Positions 53,828-62,973 are shown, counted from the first letter of the stretch. The stretch: DNA of 64,000 nucleotides from Halosegnis rubeus (GCF_009184545.1 NZ_QJOW01000004.1:186001-250000); one strand, 5' to 3'. Notes: generated from the letters alone by a model not told the origin. A program made the numbers and translations.

Positions 53828-55234
53828 ATGTCGACCGGAACTTCCGAGCAAGAGCCCGAGAGGGTTGTCCGACAGTGTATCGAGACCGGCCGAGACGCCA
53901 TGGAGCAGATCCAACAGTACGATCAGTCACAAACTGACGACCTCGCTCGCGCCGCAGCTTGGGCCGTTTATCAAGAGAACCGCGCCGAATCCCTCGTTCA
54001 GTCCACGCTCAAGGCGACCGAGTTCGGGAACGGAGCCGACAAGCGTGAAAAACTCCGCTCGCGGGTCAAAGGGATTCTCCACGATACACTCGGCCAGCCC
54101 TCAGTTGGGGAGATTCCGACCGACCGCGATGGCGTCGTCGAGATTGCAAAGCCGGTCGGTGTCATCGGGGGGCTCGTTCCCTCGACGAACCCGGCCCCCT
54201 CGGTCGCTAACCTTGCAATTCTCGCATTGAAGGGCCGCAATGCACTCGTCATCTCGGCGTCTCCGTCCGGTATCATCCCTGCGACGGAAGCCGTCGAATA
54301 CATCCGGAATGAACTCGCCCGCATCGGTGCGCCACGCGATCTCGTTCAGGTGCTTCCCCAGCCGGCGTCGAAAGCAAAGTCGAACGCCCTACTAGAACAG
54401 GCCGACCTTCTCCAGGTGACAGGCTCGGCCGCAAACGTGGCGGCCGGCCAAACTGCCGGTACTCCGAACTACTCGGTCTCCGAGAGCAATCCCATCGCTC
54501 TCGTCGACACGGGAGCCGACCTGGGGGCTGTCGCCGAACGGGTTGGTGCAAGCGCCGGCTATGACAACGGGACGACCTGTATCGCGGAATCGTGTCTCGT
54601 CGCCCCGACCGAGGTATACGCCGAGCTACGGCAGGCTCTCGCCGATCAGGGCGGCTACCTCTGTACTCGGGAGGAGACCGACCTCCTCCGAGAGACGTTG
54701 TTCACAGACGGCCACCTCAACCGCGATGTAATCGGTCTCGCAGCCGAAACGTTAGCGGCAGAGGCCGGAATCGAGAACAGCGAGATCAGCGAGCCAGACC
54801 TGCTAATCGTTGAAGCAGGAGACATCGACGAGGATCCGCTCGTCACGGAATGTCTGTCACCGATTCTTGCGACCGTCGATGTGTCGGATTTCGAGACGGG
54901 CTTAGACGTGACACGTCGGATCCTTGCACGCGAAGGCGCAGGCCACAGTGTCGCCGTACACACGAACGATTCACACAGGGCCGTCAATGCGGGCCGAACG
55001 CTTGATACCTGTAGGGTAGTCGTGAATCAACCGAACCTCGGCAGTAGCGGGACATTCGAGAACGGCCTTACACACACCCTGTCGATGGGCGGGGGGACGT
55101 GGGCCGGAAACCAACTGGACGAGAACCTTTCGTATCGACATTTCATCCAGACGACGCGGGTCGCGTTCCGCCAAGAGCGGGACGAACCCTCGGCGGCTGA
55201 CGTGTTCGGTTCCTACGAAGGCTTCGACGATTGA
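53828..55234 (+). CDS. CoA-acylating aldehyde dehydrogenase (EutE/SucD type)
   Basis: A 468-residue aldehyde dehydrogenase of the acylating group, which converts an aldehyde, NAD+ and CoA to acyl-CoA. Catalytic Cys251 is in NGTTCIAES, and the N-terminal PVGVIGGLVPSTNPAP (about 109-124) and C-terminal NLGSSGTFENGLTHTL (about 401-416) are typical of EutE/SucD/SauS enzymes. The start ATG at 53828 fits; the frame is open upstream but not conserved in style. Candidate substrates are acetaldehyde, succinate semialdehyde or sulfoacetaldehyde; no microcompartment or ethanolamine genes are near. Confidence 0.85.
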   Translation: MSTGTSEQEPERVVRQCIETGRDAMEQIQQYDQSQTDDLARAAAWAVYQENRAESLVQSTLKATEFGNGADKREKLRSRVKGILHDTLGQPSVGEIPTDRDGVVEIAKPVGVIGGLVPSTNPAPSVANLAILALKGRNALVISASPSGIIPATEAVEYIRNELARIGAPRDLVQVLPQPASKAKSNALLEQADLLQVTGSAANVAAGQTAGTPNYSVSESNPIALVDTGADLGAVAERVGASAGYDNGTTCIAESCLVAPTEVYAELRQALADQGGYLCTREETDLLRETLFTDGHLNRDVIGLAAETLAAEAGIENSEISEPDLLIVEAGDIDEDPLVTECLSPILATVDVSDFETGLDVTRRILAREGAGHSVAVHTNDSHRAVNAGRTLDTCRVVVNQPNLGSSGTFENGLTHTLSMGGGTWAGNQLDENLSYRHFIQTTRVAFRQERDEPSAADVFGSYEGFDD

Positions 55235-55501
55235 CGCCCTCCCTGCCCCGAAGGCCCGATTTGCCGCTTAATCTTCCGTAACGAGGGCCACGATTCTTCA
55301 TTCGCGCCCCGTCGGACCGCGCGACTGGCGCTCGAACTCGACGAGCGAGTACGCCGTGCGTTGGTTCAGCCTGTTCACGTAGCTCCCCTGCCGGCACTGC
55401 TCGGATGCGATACGGCAGGAGGCTCACAAAAGCGATACCACGCCGCGCCCAGCAGTGGTTGGAACACTCATCCACACGCGTTCTCTTCTGTTATCTCCCA
55501 G

Positions 55502-56137
55502 TCACGATTCGCGGCGCTTTCGAAGCCGGCCACGGACGAACGGCCAGACTGGCGTGACTCCGAGGTCCAGCCGCTCGACTTCGAGTACGTCGAACGACTG
55601 TAGCGTGGTCAGGTGCGAGACGGTTTGTCGGTTCAGACGACAGCCGCCGGCGAGGCGTCGCCAAATGGGCGCGGAGAGATTCTGCACCTGTCCACGCCAG
55701 CCGTCGGCGTGGACGTGCTCGAAGAATCTGAGTTCGCCACCCGGTTTCAACACTCGAGACACTTCCGCGAGCGCGGCGTCGACATCCGGAATCGTACAGA
55801 AGACCATCGAAGCAAGTACGGTATCGAACTGGCCGTCAGCGTACGGTAGCGACTCGGCACTCGCCTCGCTGATATCGACGTCGAGGCCCAGTTCTGCTGC
55901 TTTCGCGAGTGCCTGTCGACGCATGTGCGGGTCCGGCTCGATAGCGTTGAGTCGTCTCTCTCCATCGGCTGGAAGGTAGGGAAATATCCCACCGGTTCCA
56001 GCCCCCAGGTCGAGCACCGACTCGCCGAGCGCCCGGACAAGGTACTCTCGGTGCGGGCGCAAGACGGTTCGTTCAGCCAGAGCGGTCGCCGGATCGTAAA
56101 TCGCCGCAAAGAGTCGATGTTCCGGAGTGTCGCTCAC
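55502..56137 (-). CDS. SAM-dependent class I methyltransferase
   Basis: A 211-residue methyltransferase of the UbiE/Methyltransf_11 type. Motif I is VLDLGAGTGGIFPYLP (about 41-56), followed by AIEPDPHM, then FDTVLASMVFCTIPD (post-I/motif IV) and VLKPGGELRFFEHV (motif V). Start is a GTG at 56137. Substrate unknown; it may methylate a quinone, lipid or small metabolite. It is divergent from thi4. Confidence 0.87.
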   Translation of the reverse strand: MSDTPEHRLFAAIYDPATALAERTVLRPHREYLVRALGESVLDLGAGTGGIFPYLPADGERRLNAIEPDPHMRRQALAKAAELGLDVDISEASAESLPYADGQFDTVLASMVFCTIPDVDAALAEVSRVLKPGGELRFFEHVHADGWRGQVQNLSAPIWRRLAGGCRLNRQTVSHLTTLQSFDVLEVERLDLGVTPVWPFVRGRLRKRRES

Positions 56138-56298
56138 CGTCTCTCACACATACACGAGAGATAGTGTGGGAGCTACCTTGGCTGTTGTGACGACGTATCT
56201 GGCTGCGGTCCCGTCTCCCCCACCGATGCGTCCGTGACACAAACTCGACGTGAAGGTACCCCGAGCTTTATTATTATTAAAGAATACTACTTGGTTGT

Positions 56299-57225
56299 AT
56301 GTTCGAATTTGATGGGTTTGCGCCCGTCGACGAAGCAGAGGTGACTCGTGCGATCGCGGACGACTGGCACGACGAGTTCATGGACAGCACCGAAGCCGAT
56401 GTCATCATCGTCGGTGGCGGTCCGTCGGGGCTAATGGCCGCCAAGGAACTCGCCGACCGCGATGTCGACGTGACCGTCGTCGAGAAGAACAACTACCTCG
56501 GCGGGGGATTCTGGCTCGGTGGCTTCCTGATGAACAAGGTGACAGTTCGGTCGCCGGCACAGACTGTCCTCGACGACCTCGGCGTCGAGTACCACGAGAG
56601 CGACGAAGCCGATGGGTTGTACGTTGCAAGCGGACCGGCGGCGTGTTCGGGTCTCATCAAGGCGGCCTGTGATGCAGGAGCACGTGTCCAGAATATGACC
56701 GAGTTCACCGATGTCGTGATCCGAGACGACCACCGCGTCGGTGGCATCGTCATGAACTGGACGCCGGTCCACGCACTTCCGCGCGAGATCACGTGCGTCG
56801 ACCCGGTCGCCGTCGAGTCCGACGTGGTTATCGATGCCACTGGACACGATGCAGTCGTGGTTTCGAAGCTCCACGAGCGAGACGTGATTACGGCCGACGG
56901 AATCGCACACGCCGCAGAGAACTCGACCGGGATGGACCAGACCGACGACGAGAGCTACGGCGCACCGGGTCACGACTCTCCTGGTCACGACTCGATGTGG
57001 GTCGCCGAGAGTGAGGACGCCGTCGTCGAGCACACGGGGAAGGTCCACGACGGTCTGTTGGCATCGGGGATGGCAGCCGCGACAGTCCATGGACTCCCAC
57101 GGATGGGGCCGACCTTCGGTGCGATGTTGGTCTCGGGCAAGCGCGTTGCTCAAGCCGCCATGGACGAGCTGGGTGTCGACGCCGGTGCGGTCGAGATGTC
57201 GAGTCCGACGCCCGCCGACGACTGA
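56299..57225 (+). CDS. thi4: Thi4, thiamine thiazole synthase
   Basis: A 308-residue Thi4 enzyme that makes the ADP-thiazole precursor of thiamine from NAD and glycine. The FAD/NAD-type motif [17 protein letters not shown] lies at about 36-52, and the sulfur-donor cysteine is Cys166 in REITCVDPV, the position described as essential in Haloferax Thi4. C-terminal [18 protein letters not shown] is also characteristic. A TATA-like TTTATTATTATT at about 56264-56275 precedes the ATG by about 27 bases, suggesting a leaderless start. No other thiamine gene is in the window. Confidence 0.92.
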   Translation: MFEFDGFAPVDEAEVTRAIADDWHDEFMDSTEADVIIVGGGPSGLMAAKELADRDVDVTVVEKNNYLGGGFWLGGFLMNKVTVRSPAQTVLDDLGVEYHESDEADGLYVASGPAACSGLIKAACDAGARVQNMTEFTDVVIRDDHRVGGIVMNWTPVHALPREITCVDPVAVESDVVIDATGHDAVVVSKLHERDVITADGIAHAAENSTGMDQTDDESYGAPGHDSPGHDSMWVAESEDAVVEHTGKVHDGLLASGMAAATVHGLPRMGPTFGAMLVSGKRVAQAAMDELGVDAGAVEMSSPTPADD

Positions 57226-57319
57226 CCGGCAACCGCACTGTCGGACGTGCAGGCGAACACATGATGTCGGGGGCGTCATCCCGGGTGCAGCTTTTGTATT
57301 CGTAATCCATTGTGAACGT

Positions 57320-57658
57320 GTGGCACCTAGTGGTGAGGACGATAGGAGTCGGACGTTCCGGATGCAACGGTATCACGAGCGCTGTGCACGCCGCACCTCG
57401 ATGGAACCGCTCGCCGAGACGCGTGTCGGCGATACGCCAGCAGTGCTTGTCACGGCGTTGAAACACATCGACCGGGCTGAGCCGTGGACCGTCTACCGAG
57501 ACCGCGAAGCAGAGCGGCGATTCGTTGCGATTGGACCCACTGGCTCGATGACGCTTCGTCGCGAGCAGCACAACTGGGTCGTCGCGGATACCGCCGGCCA
57601 GATTGAGTGTCTTTCGCCGTCGCGGGCTGCGAGCCTCGTCCGGTCGGTGCGCTGGTAG
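57320..57658 (+). CDS. Hypothetical protein
   Basis: About 112 residues, from a GTG at 57320; an ATG at 57362 is an alternative. A C-terminal beta-rich part has AVLVTALKHIDRAEPWTVYRD, FVAIGPTGSMTLRRE and AASLVRSVRW. Soluble, no recognised domain. It follows thi4 by about 95 bases on the same strand but no thiamine link is visible. Confidence 0.55.
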   Translation: MAPSGEDDRSRTFRMQRYHERCARRTSMEPLAETRVGDTPAVLVTALKHIDRAEPWTVYRDREAERRFVAIGPTGSMTLRREQHNWVVADTAGQIECLSPSRAASLVRSVRW

Positions 57659-57821
57659 ACACAGTGGGAGACCCGTCGACACTGTGGTCGTGAGTCGGGA
57701 CCGTCTCGGTCAGGCCGCGAGGTGTCTTCGTACACGAGCGGTTGATGTCGGCGTCGCTGCTCGTCTCCGATTACTCTCGGAATACTCTCCGATTCGGAAA
57801 GTGCTCCGTCTGGTATCCATA

Positions 57822-58796
57822 CTATCTTTCGTCGCCACACATCTGTAGCAGCGTGAGATAACGCCCCGTCTCCATGTCGGGATGGACGCGTCCGCCAAGA
57901 ACTCCGTTCTCGGCCGCGCGTTCACCAACGGTCGCTTGGAGCGTAGTTCGAAGCCGATCGAACTCGTTCAGCGTGAACTGCTTCCCACCGACGACGTAGC
58001 CGACCCATGCTTCGGTCTCCGCGGACGTACGGGCAAGCGGTAACAGCGACTCGGGGGGTCTCGCTGCAGTCGGTGCATCCGAGCCCAACCGTGCGAGTGA
58101 CGGAATCGTGAGGCCGCCGGTGTCCCAGTAGGAGGCGACACGGGGATACCGCGTCCCGATCGCTCCAGAGATAGTCGGTATCTCGACGGCATCCGTTATG
58201 AACTCGCGAGCGAGTCGCGCAGTAAGCTCGTCGGTAGGAGTCGCCGTGTGACCGAGCGGTCCCTCACGGATGACAGATTCGTCGAACAGGAGCGTTGTGT
58301 TTGCGGCGGTAGTGAGACGCTGTAGTGTCGTCTCCGCGTGCTGGCCGTCGGTCGCGGCAAAGACGAGCACCGGCGTATTCACAGCTTTTCTCGCGAGCGT
58401 GACAGCCGTCGTTACCGCATCTGCGTCCGTGAGTGAGAGCGTGAGCAGACAGATATCCGTCTCGGTAATCGCCGCGACAAGCCGGTCGTCACAGCCATCG
58501 CGGTCGCCGCCGGCACTCGTCCGGGCGGCGTTGTGACGAAAATCCGTGGCGGTTCGCACTGGACACGCCGTTTCTGGCCGTCCAACGTAGATACTCGTAG
58601 TGAGTTGTTGAAGTGGTATCCGCGGGGCTGTATCGTAGCTGCGGTCAGCTAGCCCGGCCGCAACACGTCGACAGCCCCAGGAGCCACAGCCGATGTAGCA
58701 GAAGCGAGGCAGACCGAACTCGTCCGAATCAGACGAGGAACTCGCCTCCGCTGCCTGCTGAGCAGTATCGAGGGCCGTCGCAGCGAGATCCTTCAT
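57822..58796 (-). CDS. Divergent tubulin/FtsZ-like protein
   Basis: A 324-residue protein with the tubulin/FtsZ N-terminal order: nucleotide-binding start FCYIGCGSWGCRRVAAGL (residues 32-49), then a strand-helix pattern to TDICLLTLSLTDADAV (113-128), where FtsZ has its GGGTGTG loop. That loop is replaced by Ser-Leu-Thr-Asp-Ala, so GTP binding or hydrolysis is probably altered. The later VASYWDTGGLTIPSLARLG resembles the helix before the T7 region. It begins 42 bases after the CHAT remnant on the same strand, suggesting it was cotranscribed with a CHAT protease. Role unknown; sensor or scaffold for CHAT is inference. Confidence 0.6.
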   Translation of the reverse strand: MKDLAATALDTAQQAAEASSSSDSDEFGLPRFCYIGCGSWGCRRVAAGLADRSYDTAPRIPLQQLTTSIYVGRPETACPVRTATDFRHNAARTSAGGDRDGCDDRLVAAITETDICLLTLSLTDADAVTTAVTLARKAVNTPVLVFAATDGQHAETTLQRLTTAANTTLLFDESVIREGPLGHTATPTDELTARLAREFITDAVEIPTISGAIGTRYPRVASYWDTGGLTIPSLARLGSDAPTAARPPESLLPLARTSAETEAWVGYVVGGKQFTLNEFDRLRTTLQATVGERAAENGVLGGRVHPDMETGRYLTLLQMCGDER

Positions 58797-58838
58797 ACGA
58801 GTCGCTGCGAGTCCACCAACTTCAGCTTTCGTCCACGC

Positions 58839-59102
58839 TCAGTCCGTCCACAGCGTCTCGAGCAGCTCGTCGCTCCACGTCCACTCACCGTCGTATCGTA
58901 CCGGGCTCTCATCAGCCCGAAGAAACGGCTTGAGCGCCGAATCGGAAACCCCATTTCGGGTAAATGAACCCCCAACGAGAGATATCCGGTCATCCGTGTC
59001 GAACTGATAGCCGACCATAGAGCCAATGCCGAAGTGAACCAAGTTGCGCGATTCACTGTATACCCAATCCCTCCGCGATTTGTTTATATATTCACGTTGC
59101 AA
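58839..59102 (-). pseudogene. C-terminal remnant of a second CHAT-domain protein
   Basis: The 87-residue frame aligns with the last about 86 residues of the intact CHAT protein at 18495-20588: HFGIGSM for HFGVGSL, VSDSALKPFLRADESPV for VSDAVLRDYLTVESSPV, and YDGEWTWSDELLETLW for YDGEWTWGDELVERLW. The protease domain with His and Cys is absent and the upstream sequence is AT-rich, non-coding. The apparent start is a TTG. It shows the tubulin-like gene just downstream was paired with a CHAT gene. A TATA-like TATATAAA at about 59083-59090 lies inside it. Confidence 0.8.
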
Positions 59103-59198
59103 TCTGCACCCTCCAATTTAATTTCAACATATTATTGATATCTATTATGCTATCTATCACTATACATAATACAACAGACTTCGGAACTAATGTCGTAA

Positions 59199-59333
59199 AT
59201 GCAGAACATAGCATACACCTACCTCAAGAATAGCCCACGACTAACTGCACTGGTTCTCACGGCGGTTTTCTTATTGTCGCAGATAACAGGAGCTGTCTCC
59301 GCTGTGGATGGTCTAGGTGTTGCAGGCCCGTAA
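59199..59333 (+). CDS. 44-residue hydrophobic micropeptide
   Basis: ATG at 59199 opens a 44-residue frame: polar start MQNIAYTYLKNSPR, one hydrophobic helix LTALVLTAVFLLSQITGAV (about 15-33) and a small tail ending GVAGP-stop. It has a TATA-like ATACATAATAC at about 59162-59172. From memory it resembles tiny haloarchaeal membrane proteins (possibly DUF7503). It is divergent from the CHAT remnant. It could be a toxin-like, membrane or signal peptide; not known. Confidence 0.65.
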   Translation: MQNIAYTYLKNSPRLTALVLTAVFLLSQITGAVSAVDGLGVAGP

Positions 59334-59479
59334 TATCCGGTTCGGAATATACTGACAAGCCGGGTATATAAATATCAATTCTTACAATATGTAATCTGAG
59401 ATTGACTTCTGACTATGATTGTTCCTAAACAAAGCGTAGGCCGGAAAACGCATAATAGTCTTGAGCGATAGTTTGATCT

Positions 59480-60298
59480 ATGACAAACGCCGAAGTAATT
59501 ACTCGCGAGGAGAGTCTCCGACAGGTAATCGAGACGGCAGACGCCGACGTCACGGTCGTCGCGCCGAACTTCGAGACGCTCCAAGCTCTCGGTCGGCTCG
59601 ACGACCCGGATTGGGGCGACCACGTGCGGATCCTCACGACGCCACAGCCCCTGAAGCGACTGCGGCATGAGTTCACGACGGCGACGCGTATCGCCGAGAT
59701 CTCGTCTCGCAACGACGTAACGATTCGAACCATCGACGATCAAGACGCGACGCTTCAACCGCTCGTGCTCACCGAGTCACAGGTGACGACGGTTCTGTTG
59801 TCGGGAATGGAGTCCGTCCCGACGCTGCGAACGTCTGTTGAGCCGGTGTTGGAAAACGTTCACGAGACCGTCGCGGCGCTGTGGAGATCGGCACAGACAG
59901 CCGACATCAGTACACCGCCGTACTCGCAGGTGATGAAGACCGTCGGTGAGAACTTCGACGGGAGTTTCGAGGCGGACGTCCAGACGATGTTGAGTACCGC
60001 GATGGGGAGTCGGGCTATGTCCGACGGCTTGGACGAAGTCCATGCGTTTCTGCTCCTCGCGGCGCGCAATCGCGAGCAGTACCGCGAGCTGACGAAGTGG
60101 GCAGAGCGGATTCAGATCGGAAGCCCGGCACGATTCTCCACGCGCAAGAAAGAACTCGAGAACGCCGGTCTGCTCACGACCGAGAAGATCGAGCGCGAGA
60201 CCGTCGGTCGCCCCCGACAGCGGCTGCTGTTGACTGATCAGGAGCTACAGGAGGCACCGCTGAACGAACTGGTTGCAACCGCACAGGCAGTCCTCTGA
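59480..60298 (+). CDS. TbsP-like transcriptional regulator (DUF5821)
   Basis: A 272-residue protein, by memory of the haloarchaeal TbsP/DUF5821 group. The N-terminal part (about 1-125) is an alpha/beta domain like that of TrmB-type regulators (TVVAPNFETLQAL, VRILTT), and the C-terminal part has a winged helix with FSTRKKELENAGLLTTEKI and VGRPRQRLLL near 225-255. A leaderless promoter with ATAATA at about 59450-59455 sits 25-30 bases before the ATG. In Haloferax such a protein controls gluconeogenic genes with TrmB, which need not hold here. Confidence 0.75.
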   Translation: MTNAEVITREESLRQVIETADADVTVVAPNFETLQALGRLDDPDWGDHVRILTTPQPLKRLRHEFTTATRIAEISSRNDVTIRTIDDQDATLQPLVLTESQVTTVLLSGMESVPTLRTSVEPVLENVHETVAALWRSAQTADISTPPYSQVMKTVGENFDGSFEADVQTMLSTAMGSRAMSDGLDEVHAFLLLAARNREQYRELTKWAERIQIGSPARFSTRKKELENAGLLTTEKIERETVGRPRQRLLLTDQELQEAPLNELVATAQAVL

Positions 60299-60631
60299 GT
60301 GGTCGGTCTCCCGGCGGCTATTCACGACGGCGTCCGACTTCGACCTGGACACCCCAGCGATCGATTACTCGTTCGGTGACTTCTGGCGCACTCCGTCCGT
60401 GACCGGCGAGACCTGTTGTCCCGCCGGGACCAACGAACGGGTAGGCGGGCGTGGAAACTGCAGGTGGGAGTTCAGAGGACGCGAACTCCGCTGCACGTGG
60501 GATGACCCCTCGTCGGTGAGCTGTTTCGGGTCGACGGTGTGGTGGCGCATGAATCGTCGTTCGCTGACGTGTACGGGAAGTTGGCGTCCAGCGCGGAACT
60601 GTCGGATAGATACCTTTCTCACGCTGGGGCG
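60299..60631. other. Intergenic region upstream of the MscS gene
   Basis: 333 bases with no supported gene. Several open frames in GC-rich DNA exist, none with a recognised motif. Confidence 0.45.
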
Positions 60632-61591
60632 ATGTCGAGCAGTATGAGCCGAGCCGGCTATTTCGCGTTGGTGGGGGCGGGAGCGCTGTACGGCAGTCGA
60701 CACCTGGTGCAGCACACGGGCGTCGACGGGAGTCTCCTCGGTGTGACAGTGCCACCGTTCGTCGTCACGGGGCTCTCGATAGCCGCAGTACTGTTCGCGT
60801 TGTATGCTGGTTACAACATCTTCGGTAGCTATCTGCTCGAACGAACGGAGAGTAAACGCCGTCACCACGACGTTCGGAATCTGCTGCGACTGGTGTTTGG
60901 GGGACTTGCCCTCATTGCCTCCTTCGGGGTCATCACTCGCGAGTGGGTGAGCGTGTTGTTCTCGCTCGGCGTGCTCGGGTTCGCAATTATCTTCGCACTC
61001 CAGCAGCCGCTGTTTTCACTCATCGGCTGGCTGTACATCATCGTGAAGCGGCCGTATCAGGTGGGCGACCGCATCGCAATCGAGGAGATGCGCGGCGATG
61101 TCGTCTCGGTTGATTTCTTCGTCACGGAAGTGTGGGAGATCGGCGGCGACCTGGTCTCGATGAACCAACCGTCTGGCCGGATCGTGACAGTCCCGAACAG
61201 CACCGTGTTATCGGCTCGCGTCGTGAACTTCTACGGCGAGGGCGTCCAGTCCGTCTGGAACGAGCTGTCAGTACAGGTGGCTTACGAGACGGATTTAGCG
61301 TTCGCCTCGGAGCTGATGGTCGACGCGGCCACGGCGCAGCTTGGCGAGGAGATGGCCCAGCAGGTGGAGGAGTACCGTCAGCGACTACACGAAACACCCG
61401 TCGAACTCGACGTGAACGACAGACCGACGGTCAATATCGTGCAACAGGAGTCGTGGGTCGAGCTTCGGTTACGATATACCGTCCATCCCCGACGCGGGAC
61501 GCGTGCGAAGAATGCTCTCTACAAGACGATTTTGACACGGTTCAACAAACACCCGGAGTGCGTGAAGTTCCCGATGAGCCGGAACCGCTAA
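60632..61591 (+). CDS. MscS-family mechanosensitive channel
   Basis: A 319-residue small-conductance channel. Four hydrophobic helices (about 5-155) end with the pore-lining helix VLGFAIIFALQQPLFSLIGW, then the MscS beta domain with VKRPYQVGDRIAIEEMRGDVVSVDF (a signature) and IVTVPNSTVLSARVVNF, and a C-terminal alpha/beta domain. It should release solutes on hypo-osmotic shock. Start is ATG 60632, with ATG 60644 possible. It is convergent with the Mrr gene, 20 bases away. Confidence 0.9.
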   Translation: MSSSMSRAGYFALVGAGALYGSRHLVQHTGVDGSLLGVTVPPFVVTGLSIAAVLFALYAGYNIFGSYLLERTESKRRHHDVRNLLRLVFGGLALIASFGVITREWVSVLFSLGVLGFAIIFALQQPLFSLIGWLYIIVKRPYQVGDRIAIEEMRGDVVSVDFFVTEVWEIGGDLVSMNQPSGRIVTVPNSTVLSARVVNFYGEGVQSVWNELSVQVAYETDLAFASELMVDAATAQLGEEMAQQVEEYRQRLHETPVELDVNDRPTVNIVQQESWVELRLRYTVHPRRGTRAKNALYKTILTRFNKHPECVKFPMSRNR

Positions 61592-61611
61592 CACACCGCT
61601 GTCGAGCCGAT

Positions 61612-62973
61612 TCACAGCAGTCCCGTTTGCACTAGTAGCAACGCGAGAACTCCAACGGTTCCAACGACTGCGGCAATCGCCGCTGGTACGTTCTCCCGTG
61701 CCTTCTCGTGGGGTGGCATCGCTGCATACTCGTCTGCAAACGCGTCTCGGTTCGCCTCGCTGTAGAAGTACTTCCGTCGGAGAGCAAACCGGTCGGTCAC
61801 GGCACAGCCGGTACAAACTGGCTCTTGTTCGAGCCGCTCCGTCTTGATGTGTGACTCGCAGTTGATACTGCCACAGTTTGAACAGAACGTGAACGTCGCC
61901 GCGTCCGCGTCGCCACACTGGACACACTCGTGGGTTCCATCTTCGTGGGTGACGCGCGACGGACCCGCAGCGTAGTACGCGTACGGGTACGAGTACTCCT
62001 GGATCGTCGTCGTTTGATGAATGTCGGGCAGATAGACCGCCTCGATCGACTGGACCGAGATGTCCGAGTGGTTCGGTACACACTCCTTGTGGTAATCGAC
62101 GTTGTTGTCACCGGTGTACGAGACCGTCGTCGCGTGGTGTTGTTTGAGCCGGTCGACTGCCCATTCCTTGTATTCGGTCTCGGTCTTCCCAAAGCGCTGC
62201 ACCTCGTGGTCGTCGAAGTCGGCCGCGAGGTCTAACCCCTCGATTCTGACCGTCTGTCCGCGGTTCTCGGAGACGAGCGACGCGACCGCGCTGTCCAGTA
62301 TCCGTGGCTGCGTGCGAGCTGCCCGGACGACGAACTGCGTGCGCTCGTCGATACGGTGAATCACACCGACGGAGGTTTCGAAGACAGCATCGACCGTCGC
62401 CGTTACCAGGACGACCGGTTCGAACGTGGCGTGTGTCGTCGGCGTCGAGAGCTTCGTCTGATCGAGGTTCTCGATATCGCGAAACGCCTCTCGCACGGGC
62501 CCATCGGTGCCGCTTGTCGGGTCTGTCGGCCGGAGCGTCTCGTCACACAAGATCTCGATGCGACCGTTGTACAGATCGAGACCGACCTCCTCGGCGATTG
62601 ACCGCAGCCCCTTGCCGTCGATCAGTTCGATTGGATACGGGTCGCCGTTGTCCCGAAGTCGCTGTGCGTACTCCGTCGCCGGCCCGGTGAACGTACCGGT
62701 AGTGACGGCGATTCCGCGCTTTGGGCCGTCGAAGTCGTACGTCGCGACTGCCGAGTGGAGCTTCTGAACCACCGGTCGACCGACGGTCCCGGTGTGCTTG
62801 CACTCGACGACGACGCCCCTCGTCGTGCCGTTCACCCGTTCGTCCATCAGGATATCCCGGCCTTCGTCGGCGGTTTTCGCCGCCTGCCGGACGTTCGTAT
62901 AGCCGACGTTCCGGAACACGTCCTCCATGACATCCTCGAACTCGAAGCCCGAAAGCTCATCCAAAATCGGCAT
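61612..62973 (-). CDS. Mrr-like restriction endonuclease with zinc ribbons and a C-terminal membrane anchor
   Basis: A 453-residue protein. The N-terminal Mrr/PD-(D/E)xK nuclease domain has FEDVMEDVFRNVGY (about 12-25), Asp40 in EGRDILM and Glu57-Cys-Lys59 in VVVECKH. A middle beta-rich region (about 155-330) follows, then two zinc ribbons (HECVQCGD and FCSNCGS near 350-372, and PVCTGCAV near 390), and a single hydrophobic helix at the end (about 428-450, VPAAIAAVVGTVGVLALLLV). Mrr enzymes are type IV restriction nucleases. A membrane anchor is unusual. The ATG at 62973 begins the Mrr fold directly. Confidence 0.85.
   Translation of the reverse strand: MPILDELSGFEFEDVMEDVFRNVGYTNVRQAAKTADEGRDILMDERVNGTTRGVVVECKHTGTVGRPVVQKLHSAVATYDFDGPKRGIAVTTGTFTGPATEYAQRLRDNGDPYPIELIDGKGLRSIAEEVGLDLYNGRIEILCDETLRPTDPTSGTDGPVREAFRDIENLDQTKLSTPTTHATFEPVVLVTATVDAVFETSVGVIHRIDERTQFVVRAARTQPRILDSAVASLVSENRGQTVRIEGLDLAADFDDHEVQRFGKTETEYKEWAVDRLKQHHATTVSYTGDNNVDYHKECVPNHSDISVQSIEAVYLPDIHQTTTIQEYSYPYAYYAAGPSRVTHEDGTHECVQCGDADAATFTFCSNCGSINCESHIKTERLEQEPVCTGCAVTDRFALRRKYFYSEANRDAFADEYAAMPPHEKARENVPAAIAAVVGTVGVLALLLVQTGLL

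Noticed and set aside
60318-60755. 145-codon minus-strand frame upstream of and overlapping the MscS gene
   Set aside because: Overlaps the MscS start antisense and has no recognised domain; only its last 20 codons look protein-like.
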